Source: Dehalococcoidia bacterium UBA1222 (lineage in GTDB: Bacteria > Chloroflexota > Dehalococcoidia > Dehalococcoidales > UBA1222). Taken from it: a DNA stretch of 43,405 bases. The translations under genes and the position numbers were made by a program. The stretch lies in the NCBI GenBank assembly GCA_002309415.1, contig DBXC01000009.1:1-43405 (forward strand), written 5' to 3'. Every line of letters starts with the position of its first letter. Positions within the stretch are counted from its first letter, which is position 1. The notes under the pieces were generated by a model. It did not search any database. It saw only the letters and a list, made by a program, of their open reading frames with translations, and was not told the origin of the DNA. Positions 32,046 through 41,859 of the stretch are shown here, piece after piece.

Positions 32046-33764
32046 ATGGATGCGCACAAAGCTTTAATAACAGGTATTATTAATAATTCCACCCTCGTTG
32101 AAGTTCCTTTTTTTCAGAGGTCATACGTATGGAAGGAAGATCTTTGGCAACGACTACTCGATGACATGGAATATGTTTCCAAAACGAACAAACCCCATTT
32201 CTTAGGATCAATCATCCTAAAAGCGGGTGCAGCTCCCAAATCAGGCGATAGGTTTTCTGAACGCAAAACCGTAGTCGATGGACAACAAAGACTGACAACT
32301 TTCCTCATTTTTATGAAGGTTCTGTGTTTGAAACATAGGGAACCTACCACGTTCGATCTTCAGTTTCGAATCATGAATACAATTGTTGCACTTCGTCATG
32401 GTAGAAACGACATAGAAGCTTTTGAAAAGGTTATGGCAATGACTGAGCCAAATGAACTGCCAAATCCGGCTCCTGGTTCTAGAGTGATTGATGCATATAA
32501 TTTTTACGTAAAAAATATTGACGAAACAAAATTAGATATTATGAAAATCATCATTAATACTCAGTTTGTCAAAATAGACCTAGATGCGAGTGAGGATGAG
32601 CAGCAAATCTTTGACACAATTAATTCTCTTGGTGTTAGTTTAACTACATCCGAACTATTGAAAAACTATTTCTTTAGCAGAGATACCATTGATGAATATG
32701 AAAGTAAATGGGTTTCAATCTTTGAAAGAGACGATGAATCAAAACTCTACTGGGAGACCGAAATCGAAACTGGTCGAATAAAAAGAGCATTGATTGACAT
32801 CTTTTTCGATGCCTATTTCCAAATTTTTATTCAAAATAAAAAATACAACATATCTAACGACGATAAAACCATGTACGAAAGGGTTGATAACTTATTCCTA
32901 TCATATCAACACTTCATTAACAATTACTGCAACGGAGACAAAAGTGTTGTCTTGAATCAAATGGGTGATTACGCACTGTGCTTCGCCCAATCATTTCAAC
33001 CAAAACTATGTAACATGAATACTCCCAAAGAATTCGGTATAAAGCGATTAAACATAGTTATTTTTGGACTGAAAACATCAACATTAATACCTTACGTACT
33101 TTACATCGCCCAGAATGTTCATGACGAAAACGAACGAAATAAAATGTATGGCATTCTTGAAAGCTATATCATGAGAAGGATTGTCGTACATGCAACAACG
33201 AAGAACTATAACAACCTTTTCACATCACTAATTCTAAATGGTGTATTAGATGCCCATTCTCTCTCAGACAAACTAAAAGAAAATAATGATGCTACAACTT
33301 ATGTTCCAAATGATGAAGAAATCCAGCGAGGTTTTGAAACTTCAAAGCTTATTAATCTCCAATCACGTGGAATCATTTATCTTATTGAAAGTCAGATTCG
33401 ACCAGATCTAAGTTCTACTTCATTACTTGGATTCAATAGTTATAGCCTTGAACATTTAATGCCAAAGAAATGGCGTAACAATTGGCAACCCTGCCAGTCG
33501 GATGAAGAAAGCAAAAACAGGGATTCCATTCTGCTTACATTGGGCAACCTCGCCATTATTACACAGGAGCTAAACACATCAATCCGAGATGGTAACTGGC
33601 ATACCAAAAAAGCAGGTAATCGAAACAACCCCGGATTAGATATGTGTGCAGCAGGTTTAAGTACGATGTTCGATGTTCTTCAAAAAGATGAGTGGACAGA
33701 AAAAGATATTGAAGCCAGAGCAGAATGGCTTAGTAAGCAGGCGACTTCTGTATGGCAGATTTAA
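32046..33764 (+). CDS. DUF262/DUF1524 (GmrSD-like) defence protein
   Basis: The 572-aa protein has the DUF262 motifs PFFQRSYVW (21-29) and VDGQQRLTTF (77-86), a ParB/Srx-like NTPase fold. A C-terminal DUF1524 HNH-type nuclease region follows, with LEHLMPKKW (His470) and NLAIITQELNTSIRDGNW. This is the fused form of the GmrS and GmrD halves, known as a type IV restriction enzyme against modified phage DNA. Such proteins often sit beside type I restriction genes, as here. The ribosome site is AAGGAGC. Base composition is more AT-rich than the genes to the left. Confidence 0.88.
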   Translation: MDAHKALITGIINNSTLVEVPFFQRSYVWKEDLWQRLLDDMEYVSKTNKPHFLGSIILKAGAAPKSGDRFSERKTVVDGQQRLTTFLIFMKVLCLKHREPTTFDLQFRIMNTIVALRHGRNDIEAFEKVMAMTEPNELPNPAPGSRVIDAYNFYVKNIDETKLDIMKIIINTQFVKIDLDASEDEQQIFDTINSLGVSLTTSELLKNYFFSRDTIDEYESKWVSIFERDDESKLYWETEIETGRIKRALIDIFFDAYFQIFIQNKKYNISNDDKTMYERVDNLFLSYQHFINNYCNGDKSVVLNQMGDYALCFAQSFQPKLCNMNTPKEFGIKRLNIVIFGLKTSTLIPYVLYIAQNVHDENERNKMYGILESYIMRRIVVHATTKNYNNLFTSLILNGVLDAHSLSDKLKENNDATTYVPNDEEIQRGFETSKLINLQSRGIIYLIESQIRPDLSSTSLLGFNSYSLEHLMPKKWRNNWQPCQSDEESKNRDSILLTLGNLAIITQELNTSIRDGNWHTKKAGNRNNPGLDMCAAGLSTMFDVLQKDEWTEKDIEARAEWLSKQATSVWQI

Positions 33765-33978
33765 ACATCTGTAATCAACCCCATTGTAAGTATTTAGATC
33801 AACACAACATTTAAATATTGATGAACATAGAGAAGACTAAGCTACCCGAACATTATTTGGCCTTAACTTCTCTTATAATTATTCAAAGGCGAATTGAGCA
33901 ATAAGGATACAAAAACTTGTAGTTATCAATTTATAGCCATGGGATAACTCGTGTAGGGATAATAAGTGAGGTCTAAAA

Positions 33979-36903
33979 ATGCCACATATTTCAGAATTGG
34001 AAGTTGAGACTAAATTCATAGAACGACTGAAGTCACTTGGATATGAATACATCAAATTAAACAATTATGATGCCGTTCTTGAAAACACACGCAAGCAACT
34101 TGCCCTATTCAATTCGACAAACCTCATACAAGCCAAGGGTTCAGCATCATTCAGCGATAAAGAATGGAAGCGGGTCTTGGTTCATTTAGATAACCATACT
34201 GTATATGAATCAGCAAAAATCCTTCGCGATAAATGCATTCTTACACTTGATAACGGAAAAAATGTATATCTTGATTTTTTCTCTTTCGATACTGAAAGGA
34301 ATATCTATCAGGTTACCAATCAGGTTACGATGGATCCCGCACACAAAGATGATGTGTCATACAAAAACAGATACGATGTGACGATTCTGATTAACGGATT
34401 GCCTCTAATTCAAATTGAATTAAAAAGACGCGGTGTTGAGATAAACGAGGCCATCAATCAGATCAACCGCTACAGAAAATTCTCTTTCAAAGGTTTGTTC
34501 CGCTACCTGCAATTATTCGTTGTTTCCAATTCGGTACAGACAAAGTATTTCTGTAACGAGAATGAAATGGAAAATGGTATGTACAATCCGATTCTGAAAA
34601 GCCTCGTATTCTTTTGGACGGATGAGCAAAACAAACGTATCAATACCCTTGAAGATTTCACATCTGAATTCTTCCGCAAGGCTGCCATCACCGAAATGAT
34701 AGACAAGTTCATGGTCATAAAATCAACAGAGCCTATATTGATGGTGATGCGTCCCTATCAGATCAACGCAGTCAAAGCAGCAAGACGACGGGTACTGGAT
34801 GCAAATCAAAATGGTTACGTCTTTGCATGTACAGGTTCAGGAAAGACGCTGACATCATTCAAACTGGCACAGCTCTTAAGAGATGAACCTCGTATAGACA
34901 AAGTTATATTTCTGATCGACCGCAAAGATCTCGATGACCAGACGGTCGATGAATACAACTCATTTGAAAAGGACTGTGTCGATAATACCGACAGTACCAC
35001 TGTACTTATAAAACAATTGCAGGATTCCAGCCGAAAACTGATTGTTACAACGATTCAAAAACTGGCCAAGGCCGTTAATTCTAAACGTTATGAAGAACTG
35101 ATGGATTCTTACCGGACCAAGAAAGTAGTCTTCATTATCGATGAATGCCACCGCAGCCAATTTGGAAAAATGCATGGGGACATCGACAGGCATTTTCAGA
35201 AAGCCAACTATATCGGTTTTACCGGAACTCCGATCTTTGAGACGAACAAAGGAGCTGACGGCAGAACGACCGCAGATGTGTTCAATGCCGGTCTGATGCC
35301 TGACGGTACGAATAGAAATGCATGTCTGCACCGCTACATGATCAAGGATGCAATTGCAGACGGAAACGTTCTACGTTTTTCCGTCGAATATCAACGTACA
35401 TTGTTTGCGCGTAATATCGCAATAAAGGGTATCGATACTGAACAATTGGATGACCCGGAATACTGTAAACGTCACAATATCGATATAGATAACCTTTATC
35501 ATGATGAGGAACGCATCAATAAGATTGCTGAACATATCCTCGAACATCATGGACAGCACACTCATCCCCAGGGAAAGGATATCTATACTGCCCTATTTGC
35601 TGTAGATTCCATCAAATCATTGGGGCAGTATTACGATGTTCTGAAGAAAAAGAATGCTGCCAGACCTGAAGATAGCCAGTATAAGATTGCAGCCATATTC
35701 AGTTATGGAGCAAATGAAGATATGGATGGCAAAGGAGATGAACATTCTGCAGAACTGCTGTCTCGTATCATGACCGATTACAACAACATGTTCGGGACAT
35801 CATACTCCATCGAGAATTTTGACGCCTACCGCAAAGACATAACTAAACGTATGAAGCAAAAAGATCTTCCGCAGATAGACATCCTTTTGGTAGTCAATAT
35901 GATGCTCACCGGATTTGACGCAAAACCACTAAACACGCTGTATCTCGACAAGAACCTCATCTGGCACACATTGGTTCAGGCTTATAGCAGAACGAACCGT
36001 GTTGATAAGGTCACAAAGCAATTCGGTCAGATCGTCACTTACCGTAACATCAAGCAGTGGCAGGATGATGCGTTGCGATTATTCTCAGGTGATGGTGATC
36101 CAAATGAATATCTATTGGAGAGTTACGATTATTACATTCAAAAATGGATCAACCAGGGCTCAATTCTACGACAGATCACCCCTACAGTAGATGATGCTGG
36201 TCATCTTCAGAGCGAAAATGATATTCGCAGTTTCATCATTGCATTCCGTACGATGGTCGGCACTCTGGCTACTCTTAAGACCTTCTCAAAGTTCGATTGG
36301 GCAGATCTTTCTGTCGTAATGAATGAAGATGAATACGAAGGATATAAATCCTGGTATCTGTATTACAAAGATCAGGGAACCAAGGATAACCCTCCGGTTC
36401 CGGTCCCTGTAGATGTCGATTTTGATGTTGAATTAGTCCGTACAGATAGGATCAATGTGGTATACATCCTGAATCTGTTGAAGAGTGTTCAAAGGAACAG
36501 AAAGACCGAAGACAGAGAGTCTGATCTCGATCTTATCCTGAGAGAAATCGAGCGTTCCGATAATGAATCCCTGCGCGCAAAGAAAGACATCATGGCGGAA
36601 TTCATCAGGACACGTTTCTATGACTTGTCTGAAGATGCTGACATCATGGATGCTTTCGAGGAGTTTTCACAAGAACATGAAAAGGCAGAAATGGAAGAGT
36701 TCGCCTTTGATCATGGAATCGACTACTCCACTCTAAACGAAATCATGGTCGAACACGAATTCAGCGGCGAGATATCGGATGAAAAGATCCGCAAAAGCCT
36801 CATGAATTACCATTTGGGACTGTTAAAGATCACGAAACTGACCAAAGAGATCAAAGATTTCATCGGTCAAACATACATAAAATACAAAGCAGAAGGCGAA
36901 TGA
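33979..36903 (+). CDS. hsdR: Type I restriction enzyme, R subunit
   Basis: The 974-aa protein has a PD-(D/E)XK nuclease head (RYDVTILINGLPLIQIELKR: Asp133, Glu147, Lys149), then a superfamily 2 translocase with Walker A TGSGKT (285-290), DECH (388-391) and GFTGTP (413-418). A helical C-terminal part binds the methylase core. It moves DNA past the bound complex and cuts far from the site. The motifs are intact, so the enzyme looks active. A GTGAGG site precedes the ATG. The 214-bp gap before it holds a TATAAT (33874-33879) without a clear -35. Confidence 0.94.
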   Translation: MPHISELEVETKFIERLKSLGYEYIKLNNYDAVLENTRKQLALFNSTNLIQAKGSASFSDKEWKRVLVHLDNHTVYESAKILRDKCILTLDNGKNVYLDFFSFDTERNIYQVTNQVTMDPAHKDDVSYKNRYDVTILINGLPLIQIELKRRGVEINEAINQINRYRKFSFKGLFRYLQLFVVSNSVQTKYFCNENEMENGMYNPILKSLVFFWTDEQNKRINTLEDFTSEFFRKAAITEMIDKFMVIKSTEPILMVMRPYQINAVKAARRRVLDANQNGYVFACTGSGKTLTSFKLAQLLRDEPRIDKVIFLIDRKDLDDQTVDEYNSFEKDCVDNTDSTTVLIKQLQDSSRKLIVTTIQKLAKAVNSKRYEELMDSYRTKKVVFIIDECHRSQFGKMHGDIDRHFQKANYIGFTGTPIFETNKGADGRTTADVFNAGLMPDGTNRNACLHRYMIKDAIADGNVLRFSVEYQRTLFARNIAIKGIDTEQLDDPEYCKRHNIDIDNLYHDEERINKIAEHILEHHGQHTHPQGKDIYTALFAVDSIKSLGQYYDVLKKKNAARPEDSQYKIAAIFSYGANEDMDGKGDEHSAELLSRIMTDYNNMFGTSYSIENFDAYRKDITKRMKQKDLPQIDILLVVNMMLTGFDAKPLNTLYLDKNLIWHTLVQAYSRTNRVDKVTKQFGQIVTYRNIKQWQDDALRLFSGDGDPNEYLLESYDYYIQKWINQGSILRQITPTVDDAGHLQSENDIRSFIIAFRTMVGTLATLKTFSKFDWADLSVVMNEDEYEGYKSWYLYYKDQGTKDNPPVPVPVDVDFDVELVRTDRINVVYILNLLKSVQRNRKTEDRESDLDLILREIERSDNESLRAKKDIMAEFIRTRFYDLSEDADIMDAFEEFSQEHEKAEMEEFAFDHGIDYSTLNEIMVEHEFSGEISDEKIRKSLMNYHLGLLKITKLTKEIKDFIGQTYIKYKAEGE

Positions 36904-36949
36904 GACTGATATCGATACACCACTTCAGCAACATATTGATTAGACCATT

Positions 36950-36998
36950 ATTAGAGTATCCGTTTTAAATGAGATTACTATGACTGAACAGAAAAAAA
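36950..36998 (+). repeat. 49-bp direct repeat, copy 1 (hsdM 3' end plus hsdS 5' end)
   Basis: Positions 36950-36998 are identical to 39896-39944. In copy 2 the first part encodes the hsdM C-terminus (LEYPF and stop); here, after hsdR, it is a non-functional fragment of hsdM placed before hsdS1. Confidence 0.95.
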
Positions 36999-38245
36999 TA
37001 CCTAAATTAAGGTTTCCTGGATTCAATGACGCTTGGGAACAGCGTAAGTGTGAAGAGATACTTAAGCCTGCGAAGGGAGCAATGAAAATAGGACCTTTCG
37101 GCAGTGCTTTGAAAAAGGAGTTTTACACTGAAACAGGTGTAAAGGTATATGCTCAAGAAAACATTTTTCAAGAAGACTTCACTATAGGCAACTATTATAT
37201 TTCCGAGGAAAGATATCAAACATTAAAAGGTTGTAAGTTGGAACCGGGCGATTTGGTTATAAGCATGATGGGGACAATAGGGGCATGTGCTATATTTCCA
37301 GAAAATGCGGAACCGGGCATTATGAATTCGCATCTTTTGAGGCTTCAATTAAATGATGATATTCATCCTGAATATATACACCAACTTTTGAGAGATTCAC
37401 AGATAATAAGAAGTCAAATTGACAGATTATCGGTTGGAAGTATTATGAGCGGATTAAGCTCATCTGTGGTGCAGAAATTAGTATTTCCAGTTCCGTCACT
37501 AGATGAGCAGAAGAAGGTAGCAGAATTTTTAGCGCAATTGGATAAAACTATCACCCTTCATCAGCGTAAGAGTGATGCAATAAAGAAGTACAAAATGGCA
37601 ATGCTTCAGAAGATGTTCCCTCGAAATGAATCTTTGATTCCTGAAATACGATTTCCGGGATTTACTGATAATTGGGAACAGCGTAAGTTTTCTGAACTGG
37701 CTGAATTACGAAGAGGTTTAACTTATAAGCCATCGGACATTTGCGAGGATGGCGTTAGGGTACTCCGTTCTTCAAATATCAACGAAGATATCTTTGTGAT
37801 GAGCGAAGATGATGTTTTTGTAAAAAGGGAAGCCATCAATATCCCATATGCACAATCGGGAGACATATTAATTACATCTGCGAATGGATCGTCTCGCCTT
37901 GTTGGAAAGCATACTATAATCAACGGTATTACTGATAATTCAACGGTTCACGGTGGGTTTATGCTCTTAGCATCAGCTAAAAATCCACAATTTGTAAATG
38001 CGTTAATGAGTTCTTCTTGGTACACTGAGTTCATAAACACATATGTTGCTGGTGGCAATGGAGCAATAGGGAATCTTAGCAAGGGTGATTTGGATAAGCA
38101 AATCATCTTGGTCCCGTCAGAACCTGAACAGTATCAGATAGGAGTTTTTTTTGAAATGCTCGACAACCTTATCACCCTTCATCAGCGAGAGTATAAAAAA
38201 TACAAAGAACTAAAAAAGGGTCTTCTACAACAGATGTTTGTTTAA
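36980..38245 (+). CDS. hsdS: Type I restriction specificity subunit, first copy
   Basis: The 421-aa protein has two target-recognition domains (about 20-190 and 235-395), each followed by a conserved helical spacer (LHQRKSDAIKKYKMAMLQKM and LHQREYKKYKELKKGLLQQM). The motif RFPGF...WEQRK opens both halves. Each domain reads half of a split DNA target. The recognition domains differ from those of the second copy, so it would give a different specificity. It lies between hsdR and hsdM, and its start is embedded in the 49-bp repeat shared with hsdS2. It appears full length. Confidence 0.92.
   Translation: MTEQKKIPKLRFPGFNDAWEQRKCEEILKPAKGAMKIGPFGSALKKEFYTETGVKVYAQENIFQEDFTIGNYYISEERYQTLKGCKLEPGDLVISMMGTIGACAIFPENAEPGIMNSHLLRLQLNDDIHPEYIHQLLRDSQIIRSQIDRLSVGSIMSGLSSSVVQKLVFPVPSLDEQKKVAEFLAQLDKTITLHQRKSDAIKKYKMAMLQKMFPRNESLIPEIRFPGFTDNWEQRKFSELAELRRGLTYKPSDICEDGVRVLRSSNINEDIFVMSEDDVFVKREAINIPYAQSGDILITSANGSSRLVGKHTIINGITDNSTVHGGFMLLASAKNPQFVNALMSSSWYTEFINTYVAGGNGAIGNLSKGDLDKQIILVPSEPEQYQIGVFFEMLDNLITLHQREYKKYKELKKGLLQQMFV
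37577..37687 (+). repeat. 111-bp perfect direct repeat, copy 1 (central spacer of hsdS1)
   Basis: Identical to 40499-40609. It encodes the central conserved region from the end of the first spacer helix (AIKKYKMAMLQKMFP) through the start of the second half (WEQRK). Recombination here would swap the recognition domains. Confidence 0.97.
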
Positions 38246-38321
38246 ACAACAATGCCAATGATATTCACATGTTTTAAATGTGTAGCACGCTAAAACCACT
38301 TTTTTAAGGAGGACAGATAAT

Positions 38322-39914
38322 ATGGTTATAGATACAAATAAAAAGCAACAACAAGCAGCTGATCTGTCTGCACAGTTATGGGCTATAGCGAATGATCTTC
38401 GCGGTGGGATGGACGCCAGTGAATTCAAAAACTACATCCTTGGAACCATCTTTTACAGATATCTGTCTGAGCGAACAGAAATGTACGCAAAGGAATTACT
38501 GAAAGAAGATGGTCTCACCTATGAACAAGCGTTCGCTGATAATGATTACAAACCTGTAGTCGAGGATTGGTCATTAAAAAATCTGGGATACATCATCCGT
38601 CCCGAAAACCTATTCCGCGAACTTCATAGACGTATCGTCAAACCTAATGGCGATGCAGATAAGTTCTCCGTTGAAGATTACGAGCGTGCAATCAGCGAAC
38701 TCATGGGCTCGACTCTTGGGCATAAGTCGGCAGATGCTTTCGATGGACTGTTCAGCGATATGCGATTGCAGGATTCAAGACTGGGAGATACTGTTTCTGA
38801 ACGTACTGACAAGATAGGAAAAGTCATTGCCAAGATTGGCGATATCGATATGAATCTGCAGGATCAGCAATTTGATGTACTGGGGACTGCATATATGATT
38901 CTTATTGGTCTTTTCCAGTCGGATGCCGGAAAGAAAGGTGGAGAATTCTTTACTCCGACAGGTCCATCAAAACTCTGTGCAACATTGGCCACTCTGGGGC
39001 TGGACGAAGCAAAGACTGTCGGTGACTGTACATGTGGTTCTGGTTCCATGCTTTTGGAGACACAAAAACATCTTACAAAACAAAGGGTGGGACATTTCTA
39101 CGGACAGGAAAACAACCCTACGACATTTAACCTTGCACGTATGAACATGCTCATGCACGGAGTGGACTACAAGAACTTTGACATCCGAAAGGGCGATACT
39201 CTTACAAATGACCTGTATGGGGATGATCTCAAGCTTACAGTGCAGGTCTGTAATCCACCCTATTCACTTAAATGGGACGCAAACCCCAAATATCTGGATG
39301 ACCCGAGGTATTCCGGTGTCGGCAAACTGGCACCCAAAAGCCATGCTGATTTCGCTTTCCTTCAGCATATGATCTATCACATGGATGATACCGATGGACG
39401 CATAGCAGTTCTGTTACCTCACGGAGTTCTTTTCCGTAGTGGATCAGAAGAAGAGATCAGAAAGTGGATAGTTGGCACTCTGAACAGATTGGATGCAGTT
39501 ATAGGTCTCCCAGCAAACTTATTCCATGGAACCTCAATTCCTGTCTGCATTTTAGTACTGAAAAGCAACCGAAACGGCAATAGCAACAACATCCTTTTTA
39601 TTGATGCAAGCAAGGATTTTATTAAGGGAAAAAATCAAAACGAGTTATCAGATGAACACATACAGAAGATAATCGATACATACGCAAAGCGTGAGAATGT
39701 CGACAAGTTTGCTTATGTCGCATCAATGGATGAGATCAAAGACAATGATTACAATCTCAATATTCCGCGATATGTAAACACCACCGATGAAGAACAAGAA
39801 ATCGATCTTGCAAAAGTAACTGAGGAAATCAAAGAAATAAAAAATGAGATTGAACAAACTGAAAATGCTCTTAAAAAATCCTTTGACGAACTTGGATTAG
39901 AGTATCCGTTTTAA
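38322..39914 (+). CDS. hsdM: Type I restriction-modification system, M subunit (N6-adenine methylase)
   Basis: The 530-aa protein has an N-terminal helical domain (about 1-150), GGEFFTP (206-212), the S-adenosylmethionine motif GDCTCGSG (234-241) and the catalytic NPPY (311-314). A coiled C-terminus (EEIKEIKNEIEQTENALKKS) probably docks to HsdS. Two M plus one S make the methylase; with two R, the nuclease. An AAGGAGGAC site precedes the ATG. The 76-bp gap before it has a short inverted repeat (CACAT/ATGTG). Motifs are intact. Confidence 0.95.
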   Translation: MVIDTNKKQQQAADLSAQLWAIANDLRGGMDASEFKNYILGTIFYRYLSERTEMYAKELLKEDGLTYEQAFADNDYKPVVEDWSLKNLGYIIRPENLFRELHRRIVKPNGDADKFSVEDYERAISELMGSTLGHKSADAFDGLFSDMRLQDSRLGDTVSERTDKIGKVIAKIGDIDMNLQDQQFDVLGTAYMILIGLFQSDAGKKGGEFFTPTGPSKLCATLATLGLDEAKTVGDCTCGSGSMLLETQKHLTKQRVGHFYGQENNPTTFNLARMNMLMHGVDYKNFDIRKGDTLTNDLYGDDLKLTVQVCNPPYSLKWDANPKYLDDPRYSGVGKLAPKSHADFAFLQHMIYHMDDTDGRIAVLLPHGVLFRSGSEEEIRKWIVGTLNRLDAVIGLPANLFHGTSIPVCILVLKSNRNGNSNNILFIDASKDFIKGKNQNELSDEHIQKIIDTYAKRENVDKFAYVASMDEIKDNDYNLNIPRYVNTTDEEQEIDLAKVTEEIKEIKNEIEQTENALKKSFDELGLEYPF

Positions 39915-39944
39915 ATGAGATTACTATGACTGAACAGAAAAAAA
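39896..39944 (+). repeat. 49-bp direct repeat, copy 2
   Basis: Identical to 36950-36998; here it spans the true hsdM end, the 11-nt gap and the first codons of hsdS2. Confidence 0.95.
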
Positions 39945-41155
39945 CACCAAAATTAAGGTTTCCTGGATTTACTGACGATTGGGAACAGCGTAAGCTTGGT
40001 GAGATGGCTCAGTTCTCAAAAGGAACAGGCTATTCAAAAAGGGATTTGAAGGAGTCAGGGACGCCTATTATCTTATACGGCAGACTCTATACAAAATATG
40101 AAACGGTAATAACCGACGTGGACACCTTCGTCGATGAAAAAACAGGTTCAGTTTTTAGTAGTGGTGGCGAGGTCATTGTGCCTGCTTCCGGAGAAACAGC
40201 GGAGGATATTTCAATCGCCTCAGTCGTTGAAAAATCAGGAGTTTTGCTTGGTGGTGACCTTAATATCATTACCCCTTCAGCGGAACTTGACTCCGCATTT
40301 TTAGCCATCAGCATTTCTAATGGAAAGCCTCACCACGATATGGCTAAAATGGCACAAGGAAAGACTGTCGTCCACCTTCACAATACGGACTTGGAAAAGA
40401 TTGATTTAGCCTATCCGAGCCATGAAGAGCAGATGCAAATTAGCGGCTTTTTCAGAGGCATAGACAACCTTATCACTCTTCATCAGCATAAGTGTGAAGC
40501 AATAAAGAAGTACAAAATGGCAATGCTTCAGAAGATGTTCCCTCGAAATGAATCTTTGATTCCTGAAATACGATTTCCGGGATTTACTGATAATTGGGAA
40601 CAGCGTAAGCTATCGGAGTTATTAGAGGAGAGACACGCATTTACTAAGATTACAGATAGATACCCGAGGTTGTCATTCACTATTGAGGAAGGAGTAATAT
40701 CCCCAGAAGATAGAAAGACCAACAAACGCGATTTCCTTATGAAAGATGAAGCAAATAAAAAATTCCTTATCACTGAAGTTGGTGATATTATCTACAATCC
40801 TGCTAACGTGGTGTATGGAGCCATACATAGAAACTCATTAAAGAATGGTTGTCTCTCGCCTATATATCGCATTTTTGTCACTCAACAGGATTCGAAGTTT
40901 ATGGAATGTGTTGTACGTTCACCGTTATTCATTAGCAAATTGGCTCATAGAACAGAGGGCAGTGTTGTTAAGTTAAAGACACTAAAGCCTGAAGCTTTCT
41001 TGGATATGGATGTGAATATTGCACCATCTATAGAAGAGCAGGCCAAAATTGCAGACTTTATATATAGTATTGACAACACTATCACCCTTCATCAGCGTGA
41101 ATACAAAAAGTACGAAGAATTAAAAAAAGGGCTTCTACAGCAAATACTTATGTGA
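39926..41155 (+). CDS. hsdS: Type I restriction specificity subunit, second copy
   Basis: The 409-aa protein shares the opening (TEQKK-PKLRFPGF), the central spacer and the closing helices with the first copy, but has different recognition domains (about 20-185 and 230-385). It lies 11 nt after hsdM, the usual place of the working hsdS. Its first domain resembles those of Lactobacillales and gut Clostridia HsdS, which supports acquisition. The last helices (LHQREYKKYEELKKGLLQQI) are intact. Confidence 0.93.
   Translation: MTEQKKTPKLRFPGFTDDWEQRKLGEMAQFSKGTGYSKRDLKESGTPIILYGRLYTKYETVITDVDTFVDEKTGSVFSSGGEVIVPASGETAEDISIASVVEKSGVLLGGDLNIITPSAELDSAFLAISISNGKPHHDMAKMAQGKTVVHLHNTDLEKIDLAYPSHEEQMQISGFFRGIDNLITLHQHKCEAIKKYKMAMLQKMFPRNESLIPEIRFPGFTDNWEQRKLSELLEERHAFTKITDRYPRLSFTIEEGVISPEDRKTNKRDFLMKDEANKKFLITEVGDIIYNPANVVYGAIHRNSLKNGCLSPIYRIFVTQQDSKFMECVVRSPLFISKLAHRTEGSVVKLKTLKPEAFLDMDVNIAPSIEEQAKIADFIYSIDNTITLHQREYKKYEELKKGLLQQILM
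40499..40609 (+). repeat. 111-bp perfect direct repeat, copy 2 (central spacer of hsdS2)
   Basis: Identical to 37577-37687, in the same orientation and reading frame. Confidence 0.97.
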
Positions 41156-41166
41156 GGTATACGATA

Positions 41167-41760
41167 ATGCCAAAAGGATACATATATATTATGACAAATC
41201 CTGCGCTGAATAATATGGTGAAGATTGGTTACGCAACTGACGTTGAACAACGTCGAAAGCAACTATCCACAACCAATCTACCATACGAATACGAAATTTA
41301 TGCCACTTACGAAACTTCAGGCAATCTGGAAGATAAAAAGCTTCATAAAATGATTGACAACTTAAATCCTGATCTCAGAGTGTCAAGCAATCGAGAGTTT
41401 TTTGTTATGGCACCACAGGAAGCTTATGAACTATTAGAAGCCATTGCCACAATTAGCGGAACAAAAGATAAGTTACAGAAAGTCAAGATTATTGAAGCAA
41501 AGAAACAAAAGGTTCGAAGGCCTGCGGTAAACTTTGCGAAGTGCGGAATACCAATAGGTGCTGAATTAGTCTTTACTGAAGATCATACAGTTGTTGCAAA
41601 AGTCGTAGATGAACGCAAAGTTGAATATAACGGAGAGATAACTTCATTATCCGCTATTTCTGACCGTATTAAGGGATATTCTTCGTCAGGCCCCACCTTC
41701 TTCACATACAAAGGAAGAAAGGTCAGCGAAATTGCCGAAGAAACCCAATGGAAAGAATGA
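41167..41760 (+). CDS. GIY-YIG (T5orf172-type) nuclease-like protein with C-terminal RAMA/DUF4357-like domain
   Basis: The 197-aa protein has an N-terminal GIY-YIG-type fold of the T5orf172 kind (GYIYIMTNPALNNMVKIGYA, then RRKQL) over about 1-95. A C-terminal part (about 125-190) has GAELVF, KVEYNGEITSLSAIS and a GPTFFTYKGRKV end. This second part resembles small domains attached to restriction-modification enzymes; that match is by eye. The ATG at 41167 is 11 nt after the hsdS2 stop, with GAGG from GTGAGG as the ribosome site, so it is part of the hsd operon. Confidence 0.75.
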   Translation: MPKGYIYIMTNPALNNMVKIGYATDVEQRRKQLSTTNLPYEYEIYATYETSGNLEDKKLHKMIDNLNPDLRVSSNREFFVMAPQEAYELLEAIATISGTKDKLQKVKIIEAKKQKVRRPAVNFAKCGIPIGAELVFTEDHTVVAKVVDERKVEYNGEITSLSAISDRIKGYSSSGPTFFTYKGRKVSEIAEETQWKE

Positions 41761-41859
41761 CGAAAAGCTATTGATACAAAAATACGTCACAGCCCGCTTC
41801 TTCTCAGTTATTAGGCTTGAGAAAACTATTAACCAATTATTCAAAACAGATTGATACAC

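Noticed and set aside
33765..33978. A small gene in the gap between the DUF262 gene and hsdR
   Set aside because: The only frames are short, antisense or without a ribosome site; the gap is AT-rich and looks regulatory.
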